A stretch of 64,000 nucleotides of DNA from assembly GCA_000431235.1 (NCBI GenBank), contig HF988732.1:62001-126000 (forward strand), read 5' to 3'. Origin of the DNA: Coprobacillus sp. CAG:698 (GTDB lineage Bacteria > Bacillota_I > Bacilli_A > ML615J-28 > CAG-698). The notes under the pieces are model-generated. The model saw only the letters and a list, made by a program, of their open reading frames with translations. It did not search any database and was not told where the DNA came from. The position numbers and the translations under genes were made by a program. Position 1 is the first letter of the stretch; each line of letters opens with the position of its first letter. Shown here in pieces: positions 45,196 to 55,974 of this stretch.

Positions 45196-47544
45196 ATGAA
45201 AAAAATAGGTATCTTTATTAATAAAATATTAGTCTTTTCATTACTAGGATTATTTATACTAGCAATGACTGGTTGCGTAGATTCAAAAAATGTTTTAGTT
45301 TCTGAAATTAAGGTTACAGCTAATGAAGAGATGAAAGCATTAGAAATGCAAAAATTAACTATTGAAGTTCTTCCTAATAACGCTACAAATAAAGAAGTTA
45401 CTATTACTTCTAGCGATTCTACAGTAGTAGAAGTATTGGATAACAACTTTGTTTCTGCTTTAAAAGAAGGCGTTACTAAGATTACAGTAGAAGCAAAAGA
45501 TGGATCTGGAGTAAGTTATACATTCAAGATTTCGGTTAGAAAAAACGATCAACCTATAAAACCAGAAACTGAAATATCAGTTGGTATTATATGTAATAGC
45601 GAAATCAAAAGCGGTAAATCAATGGAACTTAATGCTAGAGTAACTGCTAAAGGAAACGTTGCTATTGACCAAAGTGTTACTTGGAAAATAGTAAAAGGAG
45701 CTGAATATGCTGAGCTTAGTGCTGATGGCTTATTTACTGCAAAAGATGTTGATGGCGATAAAGTAGTTGAAGTAAGAGCTACTAGTAATGCTGATGATAA
45801 ATACTATGGCTCAAAGATTATTACAATAATCAGTAAACCAACTTTGACTGATGAAATGTTAGAACCATTTAGACATGAAAAAGTTTCTTTTGAAGGTTAT
45901 GTAAATATTGATTTATATACTGTTGGTCTTTTTGAAAAATTATATAGATCTCATGTTTTATCTGTAAAAACATCAATGGATGGAACAAATTGGTATGCCG
46001 AATATCTTGATGGAAATTCTGATACAACAATGAGTTTATATTTTAAGAAACATGATGGCTTAGCTTGTCAAGTAGGTTTAAGTTTCACAAATGAAGAAAT
46101 ATATGAACCTATGTTAGACAATAGTGGTAAAAGAGTTTCATGGACTGATAGTGGATTATATAATAGCTTAGGTAATCTTACGGTTGATGATTTTAAATTC
46201 AACGAAGATACTTGGAGATATGAATATATTGGTGAAGATAAAAAATTTATGCAACGTGTTACCGCTTCAGCAAATCCTTACGATTTTGTTCCTCAAAGTC
46301 TAGGATTAGTAATTGAGGAAGGTGAAGTAATGGGTATTTATGCTGATAGTGCTCCTGATTATAGTCAATTTGAAGGCTATAAGGCAATTCAAAAATTAGT
46401 TGTTGTAATTGATAATGGAGCATCAGTAAAAGTTCCTTCTATTACTAAATATCCTCATCTTGATTTTCATGATGATCTAAATAAAGCAATTGAAAATATG
46501 CATAATTTAAAGAGTTATGAACTTGATTTCAGACAATTAACTAATAATAATTTACTTCAAGGGAAAAAGTACACTGAAACTGGTTTTACTGAGACTATAA
46601 CAGATACTTTATGCCACTTCCAACAATATGGAGTTTCATATGATGGCCGTGGAAATGAAGTAAAAACTTATGTTAAAGGTTCAGATTACGGATACAAAAA
46701 AATAAGAGATGATTTATATAACTCTTATTATGCTAATGATAAAGATGGCTTTGACGCTACAAGAGCTTATGCAAAAGATTTTTCTAATGCAAAACCTTCA
46801 TTCAATTTTGTTGCGGAAATATTTGATTCGTATTATGTAGACAAAAAAGCTGGAACAACAACATATTATTCTTACGAATTAATGAAAACAGTTGCTTCAA
46901 CATTCTATTATGGTGTTGGTAATGATATTAACCTATATGGTATATTTGCTCAAAAAGGTTATATATCTGCTGATTCTTCATTTACTCCTTATGTTGTTGT
47001 AAAAGATGGATATATTGTTGAATCTTGTTTCTATTTCTATTTAGGTTCATTATTTGGAGTTGTAAATATTACATATAGTAAGTTTAACGAAGCTCAAACA
47101 CCAGAAGGTGTTACTGTAGAATTCGAAAAACGTGAAGTACCTTCTTCATGGAATGAACTTACAATTCAAGTACGTGATGATGAGTCTTCAAGTACAGAAG
47201 AAGATGTAGAAACAAATGCTTTACAATATTTTAAAGAATTCTTTAAAAGTGAAGACATAGATGTGCCTTTCTTTGGAAATCCATTAGGCGATACTTACGG
47301 ATTTGGTCTGACTACATATCATAAGCCTTCATACTCTCAAAACACTAAAAAATCATTACTATTATATTATGATGTTCCATTGAATATTGATTATACAATT
47401 AATGATTCAATAAGAAAAATTGAAGAATATTTGATTTCTTTAGGTTTTGTTAATAATGGTAATGGGGAATATTCAAAAGATGGATTATATGTTGCCCCAA
47501 CAGATTCACAATTAGATTTAGTTATATATGTGTGGAAGGATTAA
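45196..47544 (+). CDS. Lipoprotein with Ig-like (Big_2) domains, paralogue of next gene
   Basis: A 782-residue protein with signal peptide ending MTGC (Cys about 27), two bacterial Ig-like domains (about 35-115 and 122-215), then two related lipocalin-like or LppX/LprG-type beta domains (about 220-415 and 420-640). Motifs shared with the next gene include the helix NKAIENMHNLKSYEL (about 432-446), YVVVKDGYIVESCF and the TYSKFNEAQ signature (about 624-632). The C-terminal domain (about 660-780) is unknown. GGAGG precedes the ATG. A role in binding a hydrophobic or peptide ligand is inference. Confidence 0.7.
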   Translation: MKKIGIFINKILVFSLLGLFILAMTGCVDSKNVLVSEIKVTANEEMKALEMQKLTIEVLPNNATNKEVTITSSDSTVVEVLDNNFVSALKEGVTKITVEAKDGSGVSYTFKISVRKNDQPIKPETEISVGIICNSEIKSGKSMELNARVTAKGNVAIDQSVTWKIVKGAEYAELSADGLFTAKDVDGDKVVEVRATSNADDKYYGSKIITIISKPTLTDEMLEPFRHEKVSFEGYVNIDLYTVGLFEKLYRSHVLSVKTSMDGTNWYAEYLDGNSDTTMSLYFKKHDGLACQVGLSFTNEEIYEPMLDNSGKRVSWTDSGLYNSLGNLTVDDFKFNEDTWRYEYIGEDKKFMQRVTASANPYDFVPQSLGLVIEEGEVMGIYADSAPDYSQFEGYKAIQKLVVVIDNGASVKVPSITKYPHLDFHDDLNKAIENMHNLKSYELDFRQLTNNNLLQGKKYTETGFTETITDTLCHFQQYGVSYDGRGNEVKTYVKGSDYGYKKIRDDLYNSYYANDKDGFDATRAYAKDFSNAKPSFNFVAEIFDSYYVDKKAGTTTYYSYELMKTVASTFYYGVGNDINLYGIFAQKGYISADSSFTPYVVVKDGYIVESCFYFYLGSLFGVVNITYSKFNEAQTPEGVTVEFEKREVPSSWNELTIQVRDDESSSTEEDVETNALQYFKEFFKSEDIDVPFFGNPLGDTYGFGLTTYHKPSYSQNTKKSLLLYYDVPLNIDYTINDSIRKIEEYLISLGFVNNGNGEYSKDGLYVAPTDSQLDLVIYVWKD

Positions 47545-47567
47545 ATATTTAAAAAAGGAGAACTAAA

Positions 47568-50168
47568 ATGAGAACATTTAAATTAAAAAGTTTAGCTCTT
47601 AAGACATTATCATTTGTTCTTGTTCTATTTATGGTATTTACATTAATAGGTTGTAAAGATAAAGATGATGTTAAAATGTCAATGAGCTTGGATAAAGAAT
47701 CTTATGTTAAAGGCGAAAAAGTCATTGTTACTGTAACAGTAACTGGTACTGCTAATACAGATTATGAATTATCTATTGATGACAAAGATAATGTACTATC
47801 TGAGATTGTAAAAGTAAATGGCAAAGAAGTTGAGATTATTGGTAATCCTAAAAATGATAAACTTGTAAAGATCATTGCTACTTCAAAAGCAGATCCACAA
47901 GTTAGCTGTAATGAATCATTTATTGTAAAACCAAGTAATGATATTGAGCCTATTCAAAATGTTAAAATTTCTTTAAAATCAGATAAACAAATTTTACAAT
48001 ATGGACAAACAGCAAAACTTACAGTTACAATTGAAAATTCAGAGGATAAAACTTATAAATATCAAATTTCTAATACTGAATTAGTTAAAGTTGAAAATAA
48101 TGAAGTTATTGTTTTGAAAAAAGTTAAAGTTGATACTCCAGTATCTATTAGTGCAATTGCTAATGCTTACGAAATCGCAAGATCAACTGTAACAATTATG
48201 ATTAAACCTGAAAAAATTAATGGTCAAGTTGAAAACTTAACATCAGATATGATTGAAAAAATTGGTAATGAAAGCATTACTGTTAAGGGTAAATTAACTG
48301 ACTATTATGTTAACTTTAAAAATGCAAATGAAAATAAAGAAAACAAGTATAATATGGAAGTTCAAATGGCTAATGGCATTTGGAAAGGTATTTGGTCAAT
48401 TGCTGGACAAGAAGAATATGCAATTACTGATTTATATTGTAAAGGTGAATTAGATGGTTTAACAGACCAATATGGAAATACTGGTCATGGAATGCAAAAA
48501 GTATTTATTGATAAGAACAATAAAGTCGCATATGAATATATAAAAGATTATATTAGTGTTCCTACAATTTGGGAAGCTCAACATTTATGGAATCATTTAG
48601 GAAGTCTAGATGTTAATAGATTTACTTTAGATAAAGAAAATGGTGTTTATGTTTATACATTAAATAATAATTCAGAAGAAGATTTATACTTAATGACTTA
48701 CTTATCATTCTCTTTAACTCCAATGTTAGAAGATACATTAGTTAACTTATATTTAACAGTTGAAAACGGCGAAATTGCTAAGTTAACTGCTCAAACTGAA
48801 GTTTTATATTATGGTGATAGTACAGAAGAACCTGATGCAATGAGTTACACAGTTATTGAATTAACGTTCTCTGAAATTGGTACTACAGTTGTTAAAGAAC
48901 CTGATACATACGAAGCTCCTGAACATGCTGAAGTTTTAGAAAAAGCAATTAAGAACATGCAAACTCTTAAAAATTATACATTCCAAGCAGTAGATAGAAT
49001 GACTTTACAACCAACTGGTGATGATAATGATTATGAAATTCAATCAGTAAATAATGCTAAGTTAAGAAAAATGATTATTAGAAATAAAGTTCAAAATAAT
49101 TCTTCATCTGTTGGAACAGAAGGAACATTTGGACAAATTACTGAAACTGAAGTATTATATGCTACAACATTTAAGTATAGTGATTCACTTGATGATAAAT
49201 TATATCGTACAGAATATTCTGGTTTAAAGAAAATTGATAACGAATCATATGATGAATTTGAATATGATTATACTGAACAAACATTAGTTGGTAAGAGAAA
49301 ACGTTTCGGAGATATGTTTGATGTTCTTCCTAAATTTGATTTTTCACCAAATATCTTTGAATTTGAAATTTCTTCTAAGGGCAAGAATGGTAAAACTTTA
49401 TACCAATTTGTATTAAGAGATAGTGCTATTACTAATGATGTTGCTCAAGAATTTAGTTGCTATAAATATGCTAAAGATGCATATGAATCTACTCAATATA
49501 AATTATATGTAGTTGTTGATGAAGATGGAAACTTTGTAAAATCATTCTATCCATATTCATTAGTTAAAGGAACGTACTTAGGACATGTAACTACAACTTA
49601 TTCTAAATTCAATGAAACACAAATCGAACTTGATACATTCGATGGATATATTCCAAGAGTTTTAAAACAAAATTGGAGTGAATATACTACTAAATATTAC
49701 AAAGCATCGTATGATGAAAAAGGATCAAGAGATGTAAGCACAGATGTTGCTTTAGCTGATATCTTTGGTGATGCTGTTTCAGATGTGCCTGCACCAACTG
49801 TCTTCTTAAGTGTTTTAGGTGATAATATCAGTGGTCCATTCTATGATTTAGAAAAGAAAGAAGCTGGTTCAGATGGTGAATTCATCTATGCAAAAGAATT
49901 ATGTATTAATGTTAAAACTGATAATGTTGATGAAAATGGTCAAATGGTTGGCTATGAAGAATTAATGAACGAATTAATTACTGCATTAAATGGTGTAGGA
50001 TTTGCTGTTTCTAATGCTAACACTGATATGACTGGTGGAACAACTGGACGTTCAAATCGTTACTTGTGCTTAATTAAAAATGATGTTCAAATAGTTATTG
50101 AAAATAATCACACAAGATATTTATGGATTTATTTCTATAAAACAGGTGATTGGACATTAAGCAAATAA
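47568..50168 (+). CDS. Lipoprotein with Ig-like domains, paralogue of previous gene
   Basis: An 866-residue paralogue of the preceding lipoprotein. Lipobox LIGC (Cys about 29), two Ig-like domains (about 35-130 and 135-215), then the same two-part beta region with EKAIKNMQTLKNYTF (about 462-476), LYVVVDEDGNFVKSF and TTYSKFNETQ (about 678-687). The shared motifs lie in the same order, so an operon-internal gene duplication followed by strong divergence is likely. AAAGGAG precedes the ATG. Function unknown. Confidence 0.72.
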   Translation: MRTFKLKSLALKTLSFVLVLFMVFTLIGCKDKDDVKMSMSLDKESYVKGEKVIVTVTVTGTANTDYELSIDDKDNVLSEIVKVNGKEVEIIGNPKNDKLVKIIATSKADPQVSCNESFIVKPSNDIEPIQNVKISLKSDKQILQYGQTAKLTVTIENSEDKTYKYQISNTELVKVENNEVIVLKKVKVDTPVSISAIANAYEIARSTVTIMIKPEKINGQVENLTSDMIEKIGNESITVKGKLTDYYVNFKNANENKENKYNMEVQMANGIWKGIWSIAGQEEYAITDLYCKGELDGLTDQYGNTGHGMQKVFIDKNNKVAYEYIKDYISVPTIWEAQHLWNHLGSLDVNRFTLDKENGVYVYTLNNNSEEDLYLMTYLSFSLTPMLEDTLVNLYLTVENGEIAKLTAQTEVLYYGDSTEEPDAMSYTVIELTFSEIGTTVVKEPDTYEAPEHAEVLEKAIKNMQTLKNYTFQAVDRMTLQPTGDDNDYEIQSVNNAKLRKMIIRNKVQNNSSSVGTEGTFGQITETEVLYATTFKYSDSLDDKLYRTEYSGLKKIDNESYDEFEYDYTEQTLVGKRKRFGDMFDVLPKFDFSPNIFEFEISSKGKNGKTLYQFVLRDSAITNDVAQEFSCYKYAKDAYESTQYKLYVVVDEDGNFVKSFYPYSLVKGTYLGHVTTTYSKFNETQIELDTFDGYIPRVLKQNWSEYTTKYYKASYDEKGSRDVSTDVALADIFGDAVSDVPAPTVFLSVLGDNISGPFYDLEKKEAGSDGEFIYAKELCINVKTDNVDENGQMVGYEELMNELITALNGVGFAVSNANTDMTGGTTGRSNRYLCLIKNDVQIVIENNHTRYLWIYFYKTGDWTLSK

Positions 50169-50192
50169 ATAATTTAATATTTGGTGACAATT

Positions 50193-53100
50193 ATGAAAAG
50201 AGTAAGAAAACTATTAGTTTTTGTTGTTATGTTACTCTTCGCACTAGTTGGATGTAACTGTAATGGTGAGAATAATCCTCCCATTACAGAACCAACTATT
50301 AATAAGACAGTTGAAAAAGTTATAATTAAAGATACAGAAGTCGATAGCTATGATTATAAATCTTTATTTACGATAAAAGTTGGCGATGAAGAAATACCTG
50401 TTATAGATGATTATATCAATGCTACAGCAGTAAAAAAAGAAAAAGGTATTTATTTTGTAATATGTACTTACAAAGATAAATCTGAAAAGATTGCCGTTGA
50501 AGTACAAATTACAGAAACGATAATTTCATTAAAATATGATAAAATAAGTTTAAGTATTTTGGAAGTTGAAAAATATGATTTTAATTCTTGCTTTGAAATA
50601 AAAGTTGATGGAAAAGATGTAGATATAACAAGTGAAATGGTTAAGTCAACAGTTAAAGCAAGTGTAGGTAATTATGAATACACAGTTTCTTTAAATGGTG
50701 TTTCTAAAACACTTGAAGTTGAAGTTTATGTTCCTAGAGTTATAAAAGTAAATGCCATAAAAGAAAGCGTAGAAATTAAAGTTAATGCAATTTCAAACTT
50801 CGATTTTACATCATTATTTGAAATTACTGTTAATGGAAAACGAAAAGAAGTATTGAAGGAATATCTTGATTTAAAATCTTTGAAAGAAGAAGCTGGCGAA
50901 TACGAAATTTATTGTGAATATGAAGACAACAAATCTTCTATAAAAATAGTAGTAACTGATGTTGTATGCATAATTACAAGTAAAGTTGATGAAGTTTCCG
51001 TTAATCAAAACGTTGTTAACGAATATAATTTTAAAGCTTTATTTACTGTAAAGATTGATGGCGAAGAAGTAAAAATTACTGATGAGATGATTGAAACTAA
51101 TTTAGAAGCAAAACTTGGAGAATACACTTATACTGTTTCTTATATGAATGTTTCTAAACAAATAAAAATCAAGGTTTTGTCAGATCATATTATTGAAATA
51201 TATAAGACATTTAGTGAAATTGAACTACATGAAAATGAAATCTCATTATTTGATTATACATCTTTATTCTCACTTTATGTTGATGGTAAAGCTGTAAAAG
51301 TTGAAATGTCAATGCTTGATATATCAAAGTTATCAAACGTTGAAGTAGGTAAAACTTATCAAGTTATTATGTCATATACACTTGGTAATACTTCTACAAG
51401 CGAAGAAGTTTCTGTGAAAATATTAGGAGAAAATGAAATTATCATTACACCTAAAAATATAATAATATATCCAAATTCTGATATTATTGACTTAACAACT
51501 CTTTTTGAAATTAAAGATGGAGAAAATGTTGTTGAAGTATTAAATAAATATATAACTGGTGATATTAACTATAATGAAATTGGGCTTAATGAAATAACAT
51601 TGACTTATAAAAATAGAGTATGCACTGCAACTGTTGAAGTTAAACGTGGTGTAGTTATTGATTACGCAAAAAGCGATACAATCCAAATTATTAAAGGAAC
51701 TAATAAGGAATCGTATTCATTTGAGAGTGATTTTATTGTTAGAATTAATGGTATCATTTTCAAAAATATTCCAAGTAAATGGATTGATATAGCCAACGTA
51801 GATTTTGATACTGTTGGTACATATGAGTGCAAGTTAGAAGTACCTTACAATGATAAAAAAGTAAGTTTATCAGGAGTAAAATTCACATATTTTAATAAAA
51901 CAATCAAATATGTTGTTATTGAAAATGATGTAAATATTACTTTAAAGACTGATACAGTGCATCTACCTAAAGGTACTAATGAATATAATCCATTTACAAA
52001 TATTCAAGTTAAAATTAATGGAAGAAATCAAACATTAACCACTAATCCTGAATATGTTGATAGTATAACATGCTTTGTGAAAATTATATCTGAGCCAATT
52101 GATTTTAATGATTCAGGATTACAGACTGTAACTATTGAAATTTATGGAAATGGTATTAATGCTGACCCTATAGTTGTATCATTTGACGTAATTATTGAAT
52201 CAAACATTAAACTAACTGCTACTGATAAATTGATGTTCAGTGGTGAAACTGTATATGCTAAAGATTTATTTTCTTTAACAGAAGATGATGAACCTTTAGA
52301 AATAAAGAATGAGTATATTACTGGTAAAATTGATTCATTTACTCCAGGTGTATACTATGTGACTATTTCCTATAGAGGGCTTAAAAAGACTGCTAAAGTT
52401 GTAGTTTTGAACGGAGATATTTTAGGTAGTTATGAAACTAAATTCACTACTATCCCTGAAATTGAAGAAGATGATGATACTGATGACCCTTATGGTGAAT
52501 ATGAAGTATATGCACTAAGTGCTCCAGTTAAAAAATTTGACAAGTTAATTATTAATTCTCTTGATGACATTACAATTAATGGCTCTAAAGCAGAGCTAGT
52601 AAGTGCTATTGATGAAAATACTCTACTAGTTAAATTTGGAACAAATTCATATACACTTTATTATAATGATGGTATTGTTGTCCTTGATCCTGATAACTCT
52701 ATTAAACTTGGATTTACTGATAATAGAAGACCACTACTTTATGCTAAAGAATCTATGTGGGAGATTACAAATTATGTTATAATCAATTATGGACAAAATC
52801 ATGTTCTTCAAGGAGTTATTACGACATATTCATTTGATATCTTTGAATTAAAATCAAAGACAGAGGATAGAAGTTTATGGTATGGTTTAAAAACCCATTT
52901 AATCAATAAAACAAGTGCAGATACAGTTTATGATGTCACTTGGGGTGTAGTTGATTTTGCTAGCAATTTCAAAATGGAAGCTGGAAACATTTCTTCATTT
53001 ACATTTAAGAATGTTACTTATAACTTCCAAATGCTAACAGACACACAAGGTAAAACTAATATTACTCTTGAGTCTGAAAAATCTTATTCTAACAAGATTT

Positions 53101-54959
53101 TTAAAGGACAAATCGATGGAAAAGATGCTGAATTAATATTTGATCAAAATGAAAATTTTGATATTTACATTAATGGTGTAAAATTCATGACTATTGGTAC
53201 TTACGATATCAATAATCAACTTTATGGTGGAGTAGATAAAGCTAATGATATAGTACTTGTATATGGCTATGATGAAAATATATATTCATATATGTTTATT
53301 GTAGATTACGAAGCAAATACATTTGAACTTGCTCCTCGTGATTTATATTATGGCAAATATGAAACTGATGGAATGTATATTTTCTTTGATGGCTATGGAA
53401 AGGGCTTAGTTAATTTTAATACTAAGAGCTACTATAGAACTGAATTAAGTTATTATGTTAATGGACGTAATATTGAAGTTGTTTTCGAAAATACTACTCC
53501 TGGATTTAGTTATGGTAGTAAAATGATTTTATCTATTGAATCTTTACTTAATGTCTTAACAATTAGAGATGCATATGTTAAGGATCTAAAAGGAAAAGTA
53601 TTAGAAAATAGCATCATAACTGATGGTGCAATAGTACGTTTGAAATCATTTAAAGTTGGCCAAGCATCAGATAAAGTTGCTAGAACTGAGTTATATTCTT
53701 ATATTGAAATTATAACAAAAGATGGTATTTTAGATGATGAACAAAAACGTAATGTAATTAATACATCATGTATTAGATTTAATACACCTGGATATTATGA
53801 ATTTACAATTACTCTTCCTGTAAATGGTGAAGATGTTGTAAGTTATTATGCAGTAGAAGTATTAGAAGAAATCTATAAAGATAACGATTTAGTTAATAAT
53901 TATGGACAAGGAATCATTAATAATTCTTATAGTTTAAGAATGGATAAATATGGTCAAATATTCTTAGTAATTAATGATGTAGAATATAATGGCACATTTA
54001 TAGTTAATGAAAATGGATTCACTGCCAAAGCAACAAATAGTAATAATCAAGCTATTACTATTCGTGGTGAATTAGTTACGGATGGAATTATTTTAATTAA
54101 ATGTACAGGTTATGTAACATTTAATGATCTATTTACAACAGGTGAAAGTAGAGTTATTGGTGCTGAAAAGATATATTTAAGAGAAATAAAAGTTAATAAC
54201 ACTTATACATATATTGTTTCAGAATCACTTGCTCAAATTGGCAAAGTTGTCTCTTTAGAAAGTATGAATGATATTGATCCTACACTTGATGGTGCAATCG
54301 TAAAATTATTACTTAATGATAAAGAAACATTTGTAAGACTTGAAAAATGGGGCGATGTAAAAACTGGTATTTCCTTATCTGATGGATATCGCGGCGAATA
54401 CCATTTAGAAGGTCAAAATAATATTTTTGTAGATGGATTTGGAATTGTTACTATAAATAATAGTAATTATGAATATATTCTTAATTCAAATACAATCACA
54501 GTAATTATTGATAATAAGATTAATGTTTATCAATTAAATACAACAAGTTATGAATATAAAATAGTTGATTTTGTTTTAGATAATTCTTCATTTGAAGGTA
54601 AGAAATTATCACAAACATATAAATTTATTTGTGGAGTTTATAGTTATGAAGCTACAACAACATTTGAATTTAAAGCAAATGGTGTTGTTAAAATCACATC
54701 ATCTTCTGAAAGTCATAATGACTATGAACAAGGATGTACTGAGGATCAATATAATGCTCCATTTGCTAAAAAAGATGATTCTTATGGGAAATTTACAATT
54801 GATGGAAATATTTTAAAAATAACTATTGAATCATTTACGTTTGAATTTACTGTAACAAATGTTTTAACTACTAATGAAATTAAATGTATTAGCACTAATG
54901 TAAGTAATGATGCTCATGGCTATTTCCCTGTAGGCACAATATTTACCAAAATACAATAA
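50193..54959 (+). CDS. Giant lipoprotein with about six Ig-like repeats and beta modules
   Basis: A 1588-residue protein. The ATG at 50193 has GGTGA upstream; a TTG reading frame start at 50181 is ignored. Lipobox LVGC (Cys about 21). The first about 750 residues hold about eight units of 75-90 residues with a Y-(D/N)-(Y/F)-x-(S/A)-L/C-F core (for example VDSYDYKSLFTIKV, VEKYDFNSCFEIKV, VNEYNFKALFTVKI, ISLFDYTSLFSLYV), Ig-like by pattern. The rest carries modules with the motif GKYETDGMYIFFDGYG (near 53351) and GEYHLEGQNNIFVDGFG (near 54391), also found in the next protein. No enzyme motif is visible; binding or adhesion is inference. Confidence 0.72.
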   Translation: MKRVRKLLVFVVMLLFALVGCNCNGENNPPITEPTINKTVEKVIIKDTEVDSYDYKSLFTIKVGDEEIPVIDDYINATAVKKEKGIYFVICTYKDKSEKIAVEVQITETIISLKYDKISLSILEVEKYDFNSCFEIKVDGKDVDITSEMVKSTVKASVGNYEYTVSLNGVSKTLEVEVYVPRVIKVNAIKESVEIKVNAISNFDFTSLFEITVNGKRKEVLKEYLDLKSLKEEAGEYEIYCEYEDNKSSIKIVVTDVVCIITSKVDEVSVNQNVVNEYNFKALFTVKIDGEEVKITDEMIETNLEAKLGEYTYTVSYMNVSKQIKIKVLSDHIIEIYKTFSEIELHENEISLFDYTSLFSLYVDGKAVKVEMSMLDISKLSNVEVGKTYQVIMSYTLGNTSTSEEVSVKILGENEIIITPKNIIIYPNSDIIDLTTLFEIKDGENVVEVLNKYITGDINYNEIGLNEITLTYKNRVCTATVEVKRGVVIDYAKSDTIQIIKGTNKESYSFESDFIVRINGIIFKNIPSKWIDIANVDFDTVGTYECKLEVPYNDKKVSLSGVKFTYFNKTIKYVVIENDVNITLKTDTVHLPKGTNEYNPFTNIQVKINGRNQTLTTNPEYVDSITCFVKIISEPIDFNDSGLQTVTIEIYGNGINADPIVVSFDVIIESNIKLTATDKLMFSGETVYAKDLFSLTEDDEPLEIKNEYITGKIDSFTPGVYYVTISYRGLKKTAKVVVLNGDILGSYETKFTTIPEIEEDDDTDDPYGEYEVYALSAPVKKFDKLIINSLDDITINGSKAELVSAIDENTLLVKFGTNSYTLYYNDGIVVLDPDNSIKLGFTDNRRPLLYAKESMWEITNYVIINYGQNHVLQGVITTYSFDIFELKSKTEDRSLWYGLKTHLINKTSADTVYDVTWGVVDFASNFKMEAGNISSFTFKNVTYNFQMLTDTQGKTNITLESEKSYSNKIFKGQIDGKDAELIFDQNENFDIYINGVKFMTIGTYDINNQLYGGVDKANDIVLVYGYDENIYSYMFIVDYEANTFELAPRDLYYGKYETDGMYIFFDGYGKGLVNFNTKSYYRTELSYYVNGRNIEVVFENTTPGFSYGSKMILSIESLLNVLTIRDAYVKDLKGKVLENSIITDGAIVRLKSFKVGQASDKVARTELYSYIEIITKDGILDDEQKRNVINTSCIRFNTPGYYEFTITLPVNGEDVVSYYAVEVLEEIYKDNDLVNNYGQGIINNSYSLRMDKYGQIFLVINDVEYNGTFIVNENGFTAKATNSNNQAITIRGELVTDGIILIKCTGYVTFNDLFTTGESRVIGAEKIYLREIKVNNTYTYIVSESLAQIGKVVSLESMNDIDPTLDGAIVKLLLNDKETFVRLEKWGDVKTGISLSDGYRGEYHLEGQNNIFVDGFGIVTINNSNYEYILNSNTITVIIDNKINVYQLNTTSYEYKIVDFVLDNSSFEGKKLSQTYKFICGVYSYEATTTFEFKANGVVKITSSSESHNDYEQGCTEDQYNAPFAKKDDSYGKFTIDGNILKITIESFTFEFTVTNVLTTNEIKCISTNVSNDAHGYFPVGTIFTKIQ

Positions 54960-55010
54960 AAATTATTAAAAATTATACTGAAAATTTATATAAATGAAGG
55001 AGAACAATTA

Positions 55011-55973
55011 ATGAAATTATTGAAAAAAATGCTATTTGTTTTAGTATTTGTTTCTTTATTAACTGTATCTTTCGCTTGTAAACCAAAACACGAACATAAG
55101 TATGGTGAGTGGGAATTCACCACTACACCTACTATGGAAGTGGCTGGAAAAGCTAAGAAGGCTTGCGAGTGTGGAGACGTAGTTGAAGAAGAAGTTGCCA
55201 AACTTTCTGATTCTTCAGTTTGGACTGTAAAAGAAACTGTTGATTCTACTTGTAGTGTTGCTGGTAAAAAAGTATACACTTCAGTTTATGGTGAAATAAC
55301 AGTTGCTATAGAAAAAACAGCTCACAATCCTGGTGAGTGGAAATTATCAGTTAATCCAACTGAAAGTAAGGAAGGCGTTCTTGAAAGAGAATGTTCAGTT
55401 TGTGGAGAAAAAGAAACTACAAGTGTTAGTAAATTAACTGACGCTACAGTTTGGACTTTAAAAGAAGAAGTTAAAGCTACATGTACTGCTGAAGGTAAAA
55501 AGGTTTATACTTCAGTTTATGGTGAAGTTGAAGTCGTTTTAGAAAAAACTAGCCATAACTATGGAGCATGGAAATTAACTGTAAATCCTACAGAAACTGA
55601 AAGCGGTAAAGCTGAACATGTGTGTAAATACGGAGAAAAAGAAGAAGTTACTGTTCCTGCATTAACAGATGCTAAAGTTTGGACTTTAAAAGAAGAAATT
55701 AAAGCTACTTGTGCAACTGAAGGTAAAAAAGTTTATACTTCAGTTTATGGTGAAGTGATAGTTACACTTCTTAAAAATACTCATTCTTATTCTGAATGGT
55801 TCTTAACAAAAGAATCTTCATTAGAAGAAACTGGTAAAGCTGAAAGATTCTGCAATGAATGTGGAGAAAAAGAAGAAGTTACTGTTCCTGCATTAACAGA
55901 TGAAAAAGTATGGACTAAAATGATGCTAAAGTTTGGACTGTTAAAGAAGAAGTTAAATCATCTTGTTCTGTAG
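55011..55973 (+). pseudogene. 5' fragment of a frameshifted repeat lipoprotein
   Basis: 320 codons. Signal peptide ending SFAC (Cys23, an atypical lipobox) then four units of a 77-residue repeat that begins H-x-Y-x-x-W and holds PT...G.AE..C..CGEKE...V..LTD..VWT..EEVKATC..EGKKVYTSVYGEV. Frame is lost near 55920: after LTDEKVWTK the reading continues as an unrelated 17-residue tail. The repeat resumes in the frame one base back (DAKVWTVKEEV) and continues as the reading frame of the next entry. Frame-corrected, 55011-62038 would be one protein of about 2340 residues. GGAGAA precedes the ATG. Either a true frameshift or an assembly error in a repeat. Confidence 0.8.
55721..55920 (+). repeat. 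Perfect 200-bp direct repeat, copy 1
   Basis: Identical base for base to 55975-56174. The following base differs (T versus A). The distance of 254 bp between copies is not the 231-bp unit and is not a multiple of three, so it explains the loss of frame. Confidence 0.93.
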
Positions 55974-55974
55974 C

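Noticed and set aside
50181..50192. TTG start of the 1588-residue lipoprotein
   Set aside because: The ATG at 50193 has GGTGA at the right distance and gives a clean signal peptide; the TTG overlaps that ribosome site.
55905..55935. Programmed -1 frameshift joining the two parts of the repeat protein
   Set aside because: The overlap has no canonical X-XXY-YYZ heptamer and no downstream hairpin was seen; the 254-bp duplication offset explains the shift more simply.
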